From assembly GCF_009758205.1 (NCBI RefSeq), contig NZ_WRXN01000001.1:868001-932000 (forward strand): 64,000 nt of DNA. The letters are read 5' to 3'. The position numbers and the translations under genes are program-made. Shown piece by piece: positions 40,163-49,074 of this stretch. Below the pieces are notes generated by a model. That model searched no databases, was not told the origin of the DNA, and was given only the letters and a program-made list of their open reading frames with translations. The DNA comes from Chitinophaga tropicalis. GTDB lineage: Bacteria; Bacteroidota; Bacteroidia; Chitinophagales; Chitinophagaceae. Position 1 is the stretch's first letter, and every line of letters starts with the position of its first letter.

Positions 40163-41695
40163 ATGGCCATTTTAGGAAATCTTATATCCAGGTCACTGCG
40201 CATCAGGAAGAAATTCACATTCAAGTTAGGGACACCTCGCCAATATCAGCTGCAGGTATTACGCCGCTTGCTGTCAAAAGCGAAGGATACGCAGTTTGGC
40301 CAGCATTACAAATTCCAGGAAATACTGAGTAGCTCCAATATGATGGCGCAGTATCGCGCCCAGGTGCCCGTGCATAACTACAATAAGATGCACGATGAAT
40401 GGTGGCACAAATGCCTGGAAGGGCAGGCTAACGTTAGCTGGCCTGAAAAGATCAAATATTTTGCGCTGAGCTCGGGTACTTCCGAATCAGCCAGTAAACA
40501 TATCCCGGTAACGCGCGATATGCTGAAGAACGTCAAGAAAGTAGGCGTGAAACAGCTGTATTCTATGGCTAACTTCGATATTCCTCCCAAATCCTTTTCC
40601 AAAGGGATCCTGATGCTGGGTGGCACCACCGCCTTGTATGAAAAGGGAGATTATTATGAAGGAGACATGAGCGGTATTCAGGCCAAGAACATTCCCCGTT
40701 GGTTCAGACGTTTCTATAAGCCTGGTGGCAATATCTCCAGAAAGCCCAACTGGGAACAGCGTATTAAACTGATAGTAAGAAAGGCGCCGCAATGGGACGT
40801 AGGTACCGTATGCGGGGTGCCTGCCTGGGTACAGATAGTACTGGCGGAGATCATCAAATATCACGGTGTAAAGAATATCCATGATATCTGGCCTAACCTG
40901 GCAGTATATATTCACGGTGGGGTATCTTTTGAACCTTACAGGGACAGCTTCCAGAAATTGCTGGGTAAACCTATCAATTTCATAGAAACCTATATGGCAT
41001 CTGAAGGTTCCTTTGGCTTCCAGGCCCGTCCGGGAGTAAGAGGGATCAAACTGGTGCTGAACACCGGGATATTCTATGAATTTATTCCGTTCAACGAAGA
41101 GAACTTCAATTCGGATGGTGATGTAAAGCCTAATCCGAAATCTTATATGATCCACGAAGTAGTAGAGGATGTGGAGTATGCAGTGATGCTGTCTACCTGT
41201 GCGGGTGCATGGCGTTACCTGATCGGCGACGTGGTGAGGTTCACTTCCGTGAAAGAACATGAGATCATTATAGTAGGACGTACCAAGCAGTTCCTGAGCC
41301 TTTGCGGAGAGCACATGAGCATTGACAACATGAACAGGGCTATTGATATTGTGCAGAAGAAGCTGGGTATTACCATTAAGGAATTTACTGTTGCAGGATT
41401 CCCTTATAATGGCCTGTTTGCTCACCGTTGGTATATTGGTACTGATGATCTGAATGTAGATAGCAACCGTGTACGTGAGATCATTGACCAGACGTTATCT
41501 GAGGTGAATGATGACTATGCGGTTGAAAGGACTTCTGCACTGAAAGAGCTGTTTGTGGAGATACTGCCTAATGAAGTGTTTATTGATTATATGAGGGCAA
41601 AGGGTAAGGAAGGCGCTATGAACAAGTTCCCACGTGTATTGAAAGGAGACAAGCTGAAGGACTGGGAGAGCTTTCTGAGTGTGAAGTCTGTTTGA
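40163..41695 (+). CDS. GH3-family acyl-adenylating enzyme
   Basis: A soluble protein of 510 residues of the GH3 family, named for plant enzymes that join amino acids to jasmonate or auxin via acyl-AMP. Nucleotide-binding blocks are FALSSGTSESASKHIPV (motif I), YMASEGSFGFQ (motif II) and AWRYLIGDVVRF plus GRTKQFLSLCGEHMSI (motif III). Bacterial members are common in Bacteroidota but their substrates are unknown. It stands alone, with a hairpin terminator after it. Confidence 0.9.
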   Translation: MAILGNLISRSLRIRKKFTFKLGTPRQYQLQVLRRLLSKAKDTQFGQHYKFQEILSSSNMMAQYRAQVPVHNYNKMHDEWWHKCLEGQANVSWPEKIKYFALSSGTSESASKHIPVTRDMLKNVKKVGVKQLYSMANFDIPPKSFSKGILMLGGTTALYEKGDYYEGDMSGIQAKNIPRWFRRFYKPGGNISRKPNWEQRIKLIVRKAPQWDVGTVCGVPAWVQIVLAEIIKYHGVKNIHDIWPNLAVYIHGGVSFEPYRDSFQKLLGKPINFIETYMASEGSFGFQARPGVRGIKLVLNTGIFYEFIPFNEENFNSDGDVKPNPKSYMIHEVVEDVEYAVMLSTCAGAWRYLIGDVVRFTSVKEHEIIIVGRTKQFLSLCGEHMSIDNMNRAIDIVQKKLGITIKEFTVAGFPYNGLFAHRWYIGTDDLNVDSNRVREIIDQTLSEVNDDYAVERTSALKELFVEILPNEVFIDYMRAKGKEGAMNKFPRVLKGDKLKDWESFLSVKSV

Positions 41696-41753
41696 TCTTT
41701 TATCCGGGAGAGGATATATTATCAATAATTTTTAACGATTTTTATAGACCAAA

Positions 41754-41785
41754 AGAGGGTAACTTCATTCATCAGGTTACCCTTT
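41754..41785 (+). terminator. Hairpin terminator after GH3 gene
   Basis: AGGGTAAC and GTTACCCT flank a 12-base loop, followed by a T-rich stretch, 60 bases beyond the stop. Confidence 0.65.
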
Positions 41786-41831
41786 ATTTTTTACACCCCA
41801 GAAGGGTAACGGTAATTGGAATTTTGAAGCG

Positions 41832-42467
41832 ATGATAGCAGCACTCGTAGCAGGACTTGGGTTGGGATTGGTTTTGTCGTTATCTGTAGGTCCGGTAATA
41901 TTCGCCATTATTAAGTATAGTATAAATAACGGTTTTAAGGCCGGTATCAGTTTTGCGTTGGGAGTATCTTTCAGTGATATCTTCTATGTGCTTACCGGTA
42001 ACCTGCTCACTTCATTTATCACAGGCCTGGAGGCATATAATGAATGGATAGGTATAGGTGGTGGTACTTTGCTGATAGGTATGGGAGTGTATGGCCTGTT
42101 CTTCAAAAAAGTAAAGATCAGTACGGGGGATGAGCGTCCTGAAATGTTCCGTACACATGATTATCTTAAGATCTGGCTGGCCGGTTTCCTGATGAATACG
42201 CTGAACCCTGGTGTACTGGTATTTTGGTTGCCGGTATGCATTGCCAATACCGCCACATCTGTTTCCCACCGTTTAATAATGTATGGTACCTGTCTTATCT
42301 GGGTATTATCTACCGACGTACTGAAGGTATTTGTAGCAGATAAGATCCGTCATAAGCTGACCTTTAGTAATGTGGTCTGGCTGAATAAAATAGCGGGTGG
42401 AAGTATGATCCTGTTTGGGTTAGTACTGCTGTACAAAGTATTATTTGATGTAGCGATCACACATTAG
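41832..42467 (+). CDS. LysE-family amino acid exporter
   Basis: An inner-membrane protein of 211 residues with six hydrophobic segments (near 5-28, 37-60, 68-88, 110-135, 145-165, 185-207). The family hallmark GLVLSLSVGPVIFAIIKYSINNGFKAG is at the N-terminus. LysE proteins export basic or other amino acids and related metabolites; the substrate is open. Confidence 0.88.
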   Translation: MIAALVAGLGLGLVLSLSVGPVIFAIIKYSINNGFKAGISFALGVSFSDIFYVLTGNLLTSFITGLEAYNEWIGIGGGTLLIGMGVYGLFFKKVKISTGDERPEMFRTHDYLKIWLAGFLMNTLNPGVLVFWLPVCIANTATSVSHRLIMYGTCLIWVLSTDVLKVFVADKIRHKLTFSNVVWLNKIAGGSMILFGLVLLYKVLFDVAITH

Positions 42468-42484
42468 TATATAAAGACATTAAA

Positions 42485-42528
42485 AGCAGAAAGCCATTCA
42501 GTCAGTTTACACTGCGAATGGCTTTTGC
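42485..42528. terminator. Bidirectional terminator between lysE-like gene and korB
   Basis: AGAAAGCCATTC and GAATGGCTTTTGC pair across a 16-base loop; both gene ends point to it. Confidence 0.7.
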
Positions 42529-42550
42529 TTTTATTGGTGGTGGTAAAAAT

Positions 42551-43585
42551 CTATTTGATGGTCCAGGTCTCTTTACCTGCCAGGAGCTTATCCAGGTCTC
42601 CTGCACCTTTACGGGTAAGGGCATCTTCTACCTGGAAGTTCAATTGGTCTTCGTAAGTAGGACGGAATGCCTGGTAGAACACGCCGAAAGGACGTGGCAT
42701 ATGTCCTTCAATACGCGGATCGTCAAACATGCGTGTCAGGATCTGCGCCTTGTAGAAGTCTTTCTCATCATGGACCCAGCAGTCATCAGCGGTATAATCG
42801 GTTCCCAGTTCAACTACTACAGGCTTTAACCCGTCCAGGCGGATACCTTTGTTCTTCTGTGCGCCGAATACCAGCGGCTGACCCTGTTCTACAAACAGTG
42901 CTTCTTCCGGCTTGCTGCCTTTTTCTGTGAATATCTCGAAAGCGCCATCATTGAAGATGTTACAGTTCTGGTATATTTCCAGGAAGGAAGCGCCTTTATG
43001 TGCATGGCTGCGTTTCAGCAGTTCCTGCAGGTGTTTGGGATCACGGTCCATACTGCGTGCAATGAAGGTTGCATCAGCACCCAGGGCCAGGGCCAGCGGG
43101 TTGAACGGATGATCTATACTGCCGAAAGGAGTGGATTTGGTTACCTTGTTCTCTTCGGAAGTAGGAGAGTACTGCCCTTTGGTCAGACCATAGATCTGGT
43201 TATTGAACAGCATGACATTAATATCGAAGTTACGGCGCAGTAAGTGAATGGTATGGTTACCACCAATGGAAAGGCCGTCACCATCGCCTGTTACTACCCA
43301 AACGCTGAGCTCGGGACGCACTGCTTTTAAACCGGAAGCTATGGCTGTAGCGCGACCATGGATCGAGTGCATGCCATAGGTGTTCATATAGTAAGGGAAA
43401 CGGGAAGAACATCCAATACCGGATACTATCACGATATTTTCCTTTGGAATACCCAGTCCGGGCATGATGGTCTGTACCTGTTTTAATATAGAATAATCGC
43501 CGCATCCGGGGCACCAGCGTACTTCCTGGTCTGTTGCAAAATCCTTCGCTGTTAATGTCTGCGGTGCTATAGTTGCTGTTGACAT
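42551..43585 (-). CDS. korB: 2-oxoacid:ferredoxin oxidoreductase, beta subunit
   Basis: Thiamine-diphosphate subunit (344 residues) of a 2-oxoglutarate (or other 2-oxoacid) ferredoxin oxidoreductase. Cys residues of WCPGCGDYSILKQ and ISGIGCSSRFPYY are those expected for the 4Fe-4S site, and VTGDGDGLSIGGNH...LFNNQIYGLTKGQ is the TPP/Mg motif. The alpha/gamma subunit gene, normally next door, is not present on either side. The upstream gene is a CMD protein 106 bases away. The partner must be elsewhere in the genome. Confidence 0.9.
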   Translation of the reverse strand: MSTATIAPQTLTAKDFATDQEVRWCPGCGDYSILKQVQTIMPGLGIPKENIVIVSGIGCSSRFPYYMNTYGMHSIHGRATAIASGLKAVRPELSVWVVTGDGDGLSIGGNHTIHLLRRNFDINVMLFNNQIYGLTKGQYSPTSEENKVTKSTPFGSIDHPFNPLALALGADATFIARSMDRDPKHLQELLKRSHAHKGASFLEIYQNCNIFNDGAFEIFTEKGSKPEEALFVEQGQPLVFGAQKNKGIRLDGLKPVVVELGTDYTADDCWVHDEKDFYKAQILTRMFDDPRIEGHMPRPFGVFYQAFRPTYEDQLNFQVEDALTRKGAGDLDKLLAGKETWTIK

Positions 43586-43691
43586 TTTTTTATTTTAAAG
43601 AGAAAAATGATTTTCGGTGGGCAAAGTTACGAATTGTAGCGCTAAGCGGTTTACGCAATAAGGAATACTTCCATATAATGCCCCCCTGAAC

Positions 43692-44039
43692 TTAAGCCTG
43701 TGCCTGTAAAGCTTCCCAGTATTCGGCTGCTCTCCTGGTATGTGGTATGACTATCGTGCCTCCAACAATATTGGCTACGGCGAATATTTCATACATTTCT
43801 TCTGTGGTAATGCCCTGTTCGTAACATTTACCCAGGTGATATTTGATACAATCATCGCAACGCAGTACCATCGAAGATACCAGTCCCAGCATTTCTTTTA
43901 CTTTGGTACTTAATGCTCCTTCAGCATAAGTATTTGTATCCAGGTTAAACAGGCGGTTGATCACCTTGTTCTGTTTTTCCAGGATCACCTCGTTCATTTT
44001 AGCCCGGTAGTCGTTAAAAGCTTTTATCTCATCTGCCAT
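43692..44039 (-). CDS. Carboxymuconolactone decarboxylase/AhpD-like protein
   Basis: A 115-residue all-helical protein. The redox CxxC plus His motif of the AhpD group is present in VLRCDDCIKYHLGKC, so a thiol peroxidase-related or disulphide role is more likely than true carboxymuconolactone decarboxylation. Possibly cotranscribed with korB. Confidence 0.85.
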   Translation of the reverse strand: MADEIKAFNDYRAKMNEVILEKQNKVINRLFNLDTNTYAEGALSTKVKEMLGLVSSMVLRCDDCIKYHLGKCYEQGITTEEMYEIFAVANIVGGTIVIPHTRRAAEYWEALQAQA

Positions 44040-44080
44040 TTTATAGTTATTTGCACACCTTAAAGCTATGAAGAGATTAG

Positions 44081-44088
44081 CAAATATA
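44081..44088 (-). promoter_or_regulatory. Candidate -7 element of the CMD gene
   Basis: Leftward TATATTTG, an exact TAnnTTTG match, 41 bases before the start at 44039; no clear -33 element. Confidence 0.35.
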
Positions 44089-44298
44089 AATCAATCTACT
44101 TGTTTGGTAGACTATGTCATTTGGCACTGAAAAGGCCGCTTTCTTAATGTGTTAATAATGAATTTGTTATGGGGGTATTTATAACTACAGGTTATTAGAC
44201 ATAACAAGAAGTGATGCTGCACCGGGCATTATCCTTATTACTCCCCTTAACAATAAGATAATATTAAAACCCTTCCTTTGCGGCATTATTGCCTGACT

Positions 44299-45915
44299 AT
44301 GTTTGTAATACGCTTCTTTTTATTACTGTGTTTAGGAGGATTACCAGTAATATATCTTGCCGCACAACAACTGGAACAACATGAAGAATACAGGAGACAG
44401 GGCCCCAATACTGAGTTCCTGGCGCTGAAAGATGCTTATAACCAGGCTGTGGAAAAGAAAGACCCGCTGGCAGCGGCAGACTGCCTCGAGAAAATGGGGG
44501 AGATCTGTTTTCACCTTGGGCATTACCCCCAGGCGCTGGATTATCACCTGCAGGCAGGGCAGATATTCCGGGAGCAGGGAGCGCAGGACAGGGTTGCCAG
44601 TAACCTGAATCATATAGGGCTGCTATATTATTATAATAAACAGAAGGACATGGCCCGGAAGCAATACGAAGAAGCGCTGGACATCTATACCCGGCTGCAT
44701 AATAATGCCGGGATTGCAGTCACCTATGGAAAGATTGGCCACCTGTATGAGAAGCAGCAGCAGTACGACAGCGCCTTTTCCTACCAGCGCAGGGCATTGG
44801 GCGTTAGCTTACAGGCAAATGATAAGCAGGGCACTGCCAAGATCTATGAGAATATGGGAAGTATCTATGAAGACCTGGCAAAATATGATTCCGCCTATTA
44901 CTACTTCCGCAAAGCGCTTGAACTGAATGAACAGACCGGAGAACGGATTGCCCGCATAGAGATACTGAACAACCTGGGAGACGTACTGAGAAAGACAGAC
45001 CATTACCCGGAATCTATTATCCAGACCCGCAAGGCCCTCATCCTGGCAATGGAGCTGAATGAACAGCGGCAGATGAGCGGGGCCTACCGGGACATAGGCA
45101 AAGCCTATCACCTGATGGGACAGGATGACAGCGCCTTTGTATACCTTGAGCAGAGCAGGGAGTATCTGCTGGATACCTATTCAGACGAGAACAGCAAACA
45201 GGTAGCGCTCCTGCAAACCGTTTACGACATTGAAAAGAAGAATAACGAAATAGAGAAGCTGCAGAATGCCCGGAAAACCACCGGCATCATTACTGTGGCC
45301 ATCATAATAGTAGTGTTGCTGCTGGTAGTACTTTGCCTGCTCATCATCAGCCGGCAGCGGCTGAAGATCAAAAATGAACAGATGCTGGGACTTCAGCACC
45401 GGCAGATCTTTGAAACAGAAAAAGAACTGATGGCCACCGCCCTGGAAAATAAACAACTGCAGGAAGGAAAACTGAAAGAAGAACTGGAGGCCAGGTCGAG
45501 AGAGCTGACCACTCATACCCTTCACATTATCCAGAAGAACCAGTTGCTGGAAGAGCTGCGCCTCAGGCTGGATGAGATGGTAAAGGATGAAAAACGGGAC
45601 CAGAAGAAACAGCTGAAACAGTTGCTTCAGCAAATCAACCATAGCTTTAATCATGATCAGTATTGGGTAGATTTCCGGAACATCTTTGAACAGGTGCACC
45701 AGACTTTCTTTGACAATCTCAAGAAATATTGTGATTCCCTGACGGCTAATGACCTCCGCCTGGTAGCCCTGCTGAAAATGAATATGGGGTCTACTGATAT
45801 TGCCACTTTACTGGGTATCTCACAGGATAGCCTTCGTGTGGTACGCTACCGGTTAAGAAAGAAACTGAACCTGCAGCAGGGGGAAAGCCTTACCGCCTTT
45901 ATCCAAAGCTTATAG
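44299..45915 (+). CDS. TPR sensor with membrane helix and LuxR-like HTH
   Basis: Regulator of 538 residues from ATG 44299. A signal or anchor segment (about 1-22) is followed by six to seven TPR units (about 40-310: QALDYHLQAGQIFREQG, AFSYQRRALGVSLQA, AYYYFRKALELNEQTG). One strong membrane helix (about 326-350) precedes a long coiled coil (about 355-470). The C-terminal helix-turn-helix reads LTANDLRLVALLKMNMGSTDIATLLGIS and DSLRVVRYRLRKKL. Such proteins sense a periplasmic signal and bind DNA in the cytosol. It sits 270 bases upstream of a TonB-dependent receptor and phytase gene, which it probably controls. Confidence 0.85.
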   Translation: MFVIRFFLLLCLGGLPVIYLAAQQLEQHEEYRRQGPNTEFLALKDAYNQAVEKKDPLAAADCLEKMGEICFHLGHYPQALDYHLQAGQIFREQGAQDRVASNLNHIGLLYYYNKQKDMARKQYEEALDIYTRLHNNAGIAVTYGKIGHLYEKQQQYDSAFSYQRRALGVSLQANDKQGTAKIYENMGSIYEDLAKYDSAYYYFRKALELNEQTGERIARIEILNNLGDVLRKTDHYPESIIQTRKALILAMELNEQRQMSGAYRDIGKAYHLMGQDDSAFVYLEQSREYLLDTYSDENSKQVALLQTVYDIEKKNNEIEKLQNARKTTGIITVAIIIVVLLLVVLCLLIISRQRLKIKNEQMLGLQHRQIFETEKELMATALENKQLQEGKLKEELEARSRELTTHTLHIIQKNQLLEELRLRLDEMVKDEKRDQKKQLKQLLQQINHSFNHDQYWVDFRNIFEQVHQTFFDNLKKYCDSLTANDLRLVALLKMNMGSTDIATLLGISQDSLRVVRYRLRKKLNLQQGESLTAFIQSL

Positions 45916-45940
45916 AACATATTATTTATTATTTGTTTGT

Positions 45941-45958
45941 GTCAAATATTTATTTGAC
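45941..45958. promoter_or_regulatory. Inverted repeat, candidate operator of the phytase locus
   Basis: GTCAAATA-TT-TATTTGAC is a perfect 8+2+8 inverted repeat, 25 bases after the regulator stop and 228 bases before the receptor start. It could be bound by the LuxR-like domain of the upstream gene. It is not followed by a T-run, so it is a poor terminator. Confidence 0.45.
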
Positions 45959-45971
45959 CTCGTCATATATG

Positions 45972-46025
45972 CTTAACATTCCCATAATGTTACGGTAATA
46001 TTTTCTTAACGGTCATTCTGTTACG
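45972..46025 (+). repeat. Two direct repeats CTTAAC...TGTTACG
   Basis: CTTAAC at 45972-45977 with TGTTACG at 45988-45994, and again CTTAAC at 46005-46010 with TGTTACG at 46019-46025. The unit recurs after 33 and 31 bases. It may be a regulator-binding array upstream of the receptor gene. Confidence 0.4.
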
Positions 46026-46152
46026 ATGATAATGGCTGATATTCAGTTGATTGTGTGGTTTTTGTTTCGCTTGTTGCCTATCTGTATACGGTAGTTGTAA
46101 CGCTGTTTCCTTTTTGTATACCCTCAGAATTTTGCTTCATAGCGGCTCAAAT

Positions 46153-46168
46153 GCACTTTTGCCGAAGG
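46153..46168 (+). repeat. Half of a dispersed terminator hairpin
   Basis: GCACTTTTGCCGAAGG matches one arm and apex of the CGCTTTTGCC-GAA-GGC hairpins seen elsewhere in the window, but the second arm is missing. It lies 18 bases before the receptor start. Confidence 0.35.
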
Positions 46169-46185
46169 ATTAACCTTCTACCGAT

Positions 46186-49002
46186 ATGCGACAAATCTTT
46201 TTAACTGTTTTATTCTCCTGGCTCAGCATGATATGCCTGGGTCAATCAACCGGACTGGTTACCGGTAACATTATAGATAAGAACCAGCGCTTGTCTCTTC
46301 CCGGAGCTACATTGAAACTGAAACCGGGCAGTCACTACACTGTTTCGAACCAGCAGGGTAAATTCGAGTTCCTCAGTGTACCTGCAGGTACCTATACCCT
46401 GGAAGTAACTTATATAGGGTACCAGCCATTTACCCAGGAAGTGACCGTTACTTCCGGCAAAGCTACAGAAGTAGCTCTTCAGCTGGAGGCAGGTGGCGTT
46501 TCCGGGAAAGAGGTGCTTGTAGTGGGCGACCGTCTCCGTGGGCAGGCAAAAGCCCTGAACCAGCAGAGGAATAATCCCAATGTCACCAACATTGTATCTG
46601 CCGACCAGATAGGCCGTTTCCCGGATGCCAATATTGGCGACGCTATAAAGCGTATTCCCGGCATCACCATGCAGAATGACCAGGGAGAGGCCCGTAATAT
46701 CATCATCCGTGGTCTGGCGCCCGAGCTGAACGCTGTGAGCCTGAACGGCGACCGTATCCCTTCTGCTGAAGGTGATAACCGCCGTGTACAGATGGACCTT
46801 ATTCCCTCAGATATGGTACAAACCATCGAGGTGAATAAAACCCTTACCCCGGATATGGATGCAGACGCCATCGGCGGATCTGTAAACCTGGTGACCCGCG
46901 CCGCTCCAAACGGTCCTCGCGTATCGGCTACCATCTCCGGAGGTGTGAACCCCATCCGTAATAAACCTTTATATACCGGCGGACTGGTATTGGGCAACCG
47001 TTTTTTCAACAATAAACTGGGCGCCGTATTGAGCGCTTCTTATAATAACAACGACTATGGCTCTGACGACGTGGAAGCTACCTGGGTGAAGGACGATTTT
47101 GGCCATGTGTATACAGAAGAAGTGGAAGTGCGTAAATATAATGTACAGCGTATCCGCAGAAGTTTGTCGGCCGCCCTCGATTATAAACTGAACGCTAAGA
47201 ACACTATTTACGCCAATGCTATGTACAACTGGCGTGATGACCGTGAAAACCGTTACCGCCTGCGTTTTGCAGATATTGAACCTGAATATGACGGCAGCAA
47301 CAATGTTACAGGTTATACCGGGCAGGTACGCCGTGAAACGAAAGGTGGCATAGATAATGGCCGTAACAAGAGCAGAAGGCTGGAAGACCAGCGTGTGCAA
47401 AACTACTCCCTGCGTGGTGAGCACCTGCTGGGCAGCAAGGTTGACCTGGACTGGGCAGTGAGCTATTCTTCCGCCAGCGAAGACCGTCCTAACGAACGTT
47501 ATATTGAATACCGCAAGAAAGGAGAAGCGCTTACTTTAGACCTCGCAAATACCCGCTTCCCGCTGGCAACTGCCCCGGAAGTAACAAACGAAGATTTTGA
47601 ATTAAGCTCTCTGTCAGAAAACCATGACTATACCAAAGAGGACGAACTTGGTGCAAAAGTGAACCTGCGTTTCCCTTTCAGCATCCTGCCTGACCAGAAA
47701 GGACGCCTGCGTATAGGTGGAAGGCTGCGTCTGAAAGACAAAAAACGTGATAACAATTTCTTCGACTACGAACCAACAACAGATTTTGCTACCCTGGCCA
47801 ACATGCCTACTGTTAATATCAGCGGCGATGGTTATCAGCCGGGAACAAAATATACACCGGGTACCTTCATCTCCAACACTTACCTGGGAGGCCTGCAGTT
47901 AAACAATGCTTCCCTGTTTGAGAAGAGCGATAATCCTGCTGAATACCTGGCTGTGAACTTCAAAGCCAAAGAAAGGATCACAGCAGGTTACATCCGCTGG
48001 GACCAGGACCTTACCAGCAAGCTGTCTGTGATTGCAGGTGTTCGTATTGAAAACACACATATCGATTATAAAGGTAACGTGGTAGCTGAAGAGGAAGAGC
48101 TGGAAGGAAAACGTGAGGTGCAGAACAGCTATACCAACGTATTGCCGGGCCTTACGTTCAAATACAATGTAAACAGTGACCTGGTGCTCCGTGCAGCTGC
48201 TACTACTTCTATTGCACGTCCCAATTACTATGACATTGCTCCTTATGTGAGCAGCGTAGCCGGCGATGCGGCAGTAAGTGCAGGTAACCCTCATCTGAAA
48301 GCTGCATATGCGTGGAACTTTGATCTCATGGCAGAGCAGTATTTCAAATCAGTAGGTATTCTTTCCGGTGGTGTATTCTATAAAAGCATCAACGATTTTA
48401 TCTACACCTACAGGGATGATCAGTACACCAGGGCAAAATTTGCAAGCGATTACAGCGATATTGCTACTAACCCTGTTCCTGATGGCGAGAACTGGACATA
48501 CAAGCAGGCGCGTAACGGCGACAATGTAAAAGTATATGGTTTTGAAGTGGCTTTACAGCGTCAGCTGGACTTCCTGCCTGGTTTCCTGAAAGGCTTTGGC
48601 GTGTATGTAAACTATACTTATACCAAATCAAAGGCAGACGGTATCTTCAATGCTGATGGCGATAAACGTACAGACGTAACCCTGCCGGGTACTGCTCCGC
48701 ATATGTTCAACGCGTCCTTGTCTTACGAGAACAGCCGCTTTACGGCAAGGCTGTCCGGCAACTACACTGCTGCTTACCTGGATGAACTGGGTGGTGACGA
48801 TTTCAGTGACCGCTACTATGACAAACAGTTTTTCCTGGACGCCAACGCATCTTTTAAACTGACTAAACGTTTAAGGATCTTCGGTGAAGCAAACAACCTG
48901 ACCAATCAGCCGCTGCGTTATTACCAGGGTATCTCTTCCAGGACTATGCAGGCAGAGTACTATCGTCCAAGGTATAACTTCGGTTTAAAGTTTGATTTAT
49001 AG
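46186..49002 (+). CDS. TonB-dependent outer-membrane receptor
   Basis: Outer-membrane transporter of 938 residues driven by TonB-ExbBD. The signal peptide spans about 1-20. A carboxypeptidase-like beta domain (about 23-103) has GNIIDKNQRLSLPGATLKLK. The plug domain (about 110-235) has IPGITMQNDQGEARNIIIRG and VNKTLTPDMDADAIGGSVNL. A 22-strand barrel follows, ending in a typical NFGLKFDL terminus. No SusD-like lipoprotein follows; instead a phytase lipoprotein gene lies 72 bases downstream. Uptake of inositol phosphates or released products is the inferred role. Confidence 0.92.
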   Translation: MRQIFLTVLFSWLSMICLGQSTGLVTGNIIDKNQRLSLPGATLKLKPGSHYTVSNQQGKFEFLSVPAGTYTLEVTYIGYQPFTQEVTVTSGKATEVALQLEAGGVSGKEVLVVGDRLRGQAKALNQQRNNPNVTNIVSADQIGRFPDANIGDAIKRIPGITMQNDQGEARNIIIRGLAPELNAVSLNGDRIPSAEGDNRRVQMDLIPSDMVQTIEVNKTLTPDMDADAIGGSVNLVTRAAPNGPRVSATISGGVNPIRNKPLYTGGLVLGNRFFNNKLGAVLSASYNNNDYGSDDVEATWVKDDFGHVYTEEVEVRKYNVQRIRRSLSAALDYKLNAKNTIYANAMYNWRDDRENRYRLRFADIEPEYDGSNNVTGYTGQVRRETKGGIDNGRNKSRRLEDQRVQNYSLRGEHLLGSKVDLDWAVSYSSASEDRPNERYIEYRKKGEALTLDLANTRFPLATAPEVTNEDFELSSLSENHDYTKEDELGAKVNLRFPFSILPDQKGRLRIGGRLRLKDKKRDNNFFDYEPTTDFATLANMPTVNISGDGYQPGTKYTPGTFISNTYLGGLQLNNASLFEKSDNPAEYLAVNFKAKERITAGYIRWDQDLTSKLSVIAGVRIENTHIDYKGNVVAEEEELEGKREVQNSYTNVLPGLTFKYNVNSDLVLRAAATTSIARPNYYDIAPYVSSVAGDAAVSAGNPHLKAAYAWNFDLMAEQYFKSVGILSGGVFYKSINDFIYTYRDDQYTRAKFASDYSDIATNPVPDGENWTYKQARNGDNVKVYGFEVALQRQLDFLPGFLKGFGVYVNYTYTKSKADGIFNADGDKRTDVTLPGTAPHMFNASLSYENSRFTARLSGNYTAAYLDELGGDDFSDRYYDKQFFLDANASFKLTKRLRIFGEANNLTNQPLRYYQGISSRTMQAEYYRPRYNFGLKFDL

Positions 49003-49015
49003 TTCTTAAATACTT

Positions 49016-49055
49016 ATTGTATCAGTCTATCCGCCGGCGGACGGACTGGTACAAT
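49016..49055. repeat. Intercistronic 40-base imperfect palindrome
   Basis: A 20+20 base stem beginning ATTGTATCAG and ending CTGGTACAAT, with apex CCGCC/GGCGG. Nineteen of 20 positions pair (two as G-U). It lies between receptor and phytase genes and lacks a T-run, so it more likely tunes mRNA stability or relative expression than ends transcription. Confidence 0.6.
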
Positions 49056-49074
49056 ACCCTAAATAAAAGAGCGG

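Noticed and set aside
40487..41425. 312-residue open frame antisense to the GH3-family gene
   Set aside because: No recognisable motifs, composition typical of a reverse-strand shadow, and the GH3 motifs on the other strand are decisive.
45972..46025. Classical Pho box for the phytase locus
   Set aside because: The CTTAAC/TGTTACG repeats only loosely resemble PhoB or PhoP boxes, so they are reported just as direct repeats.
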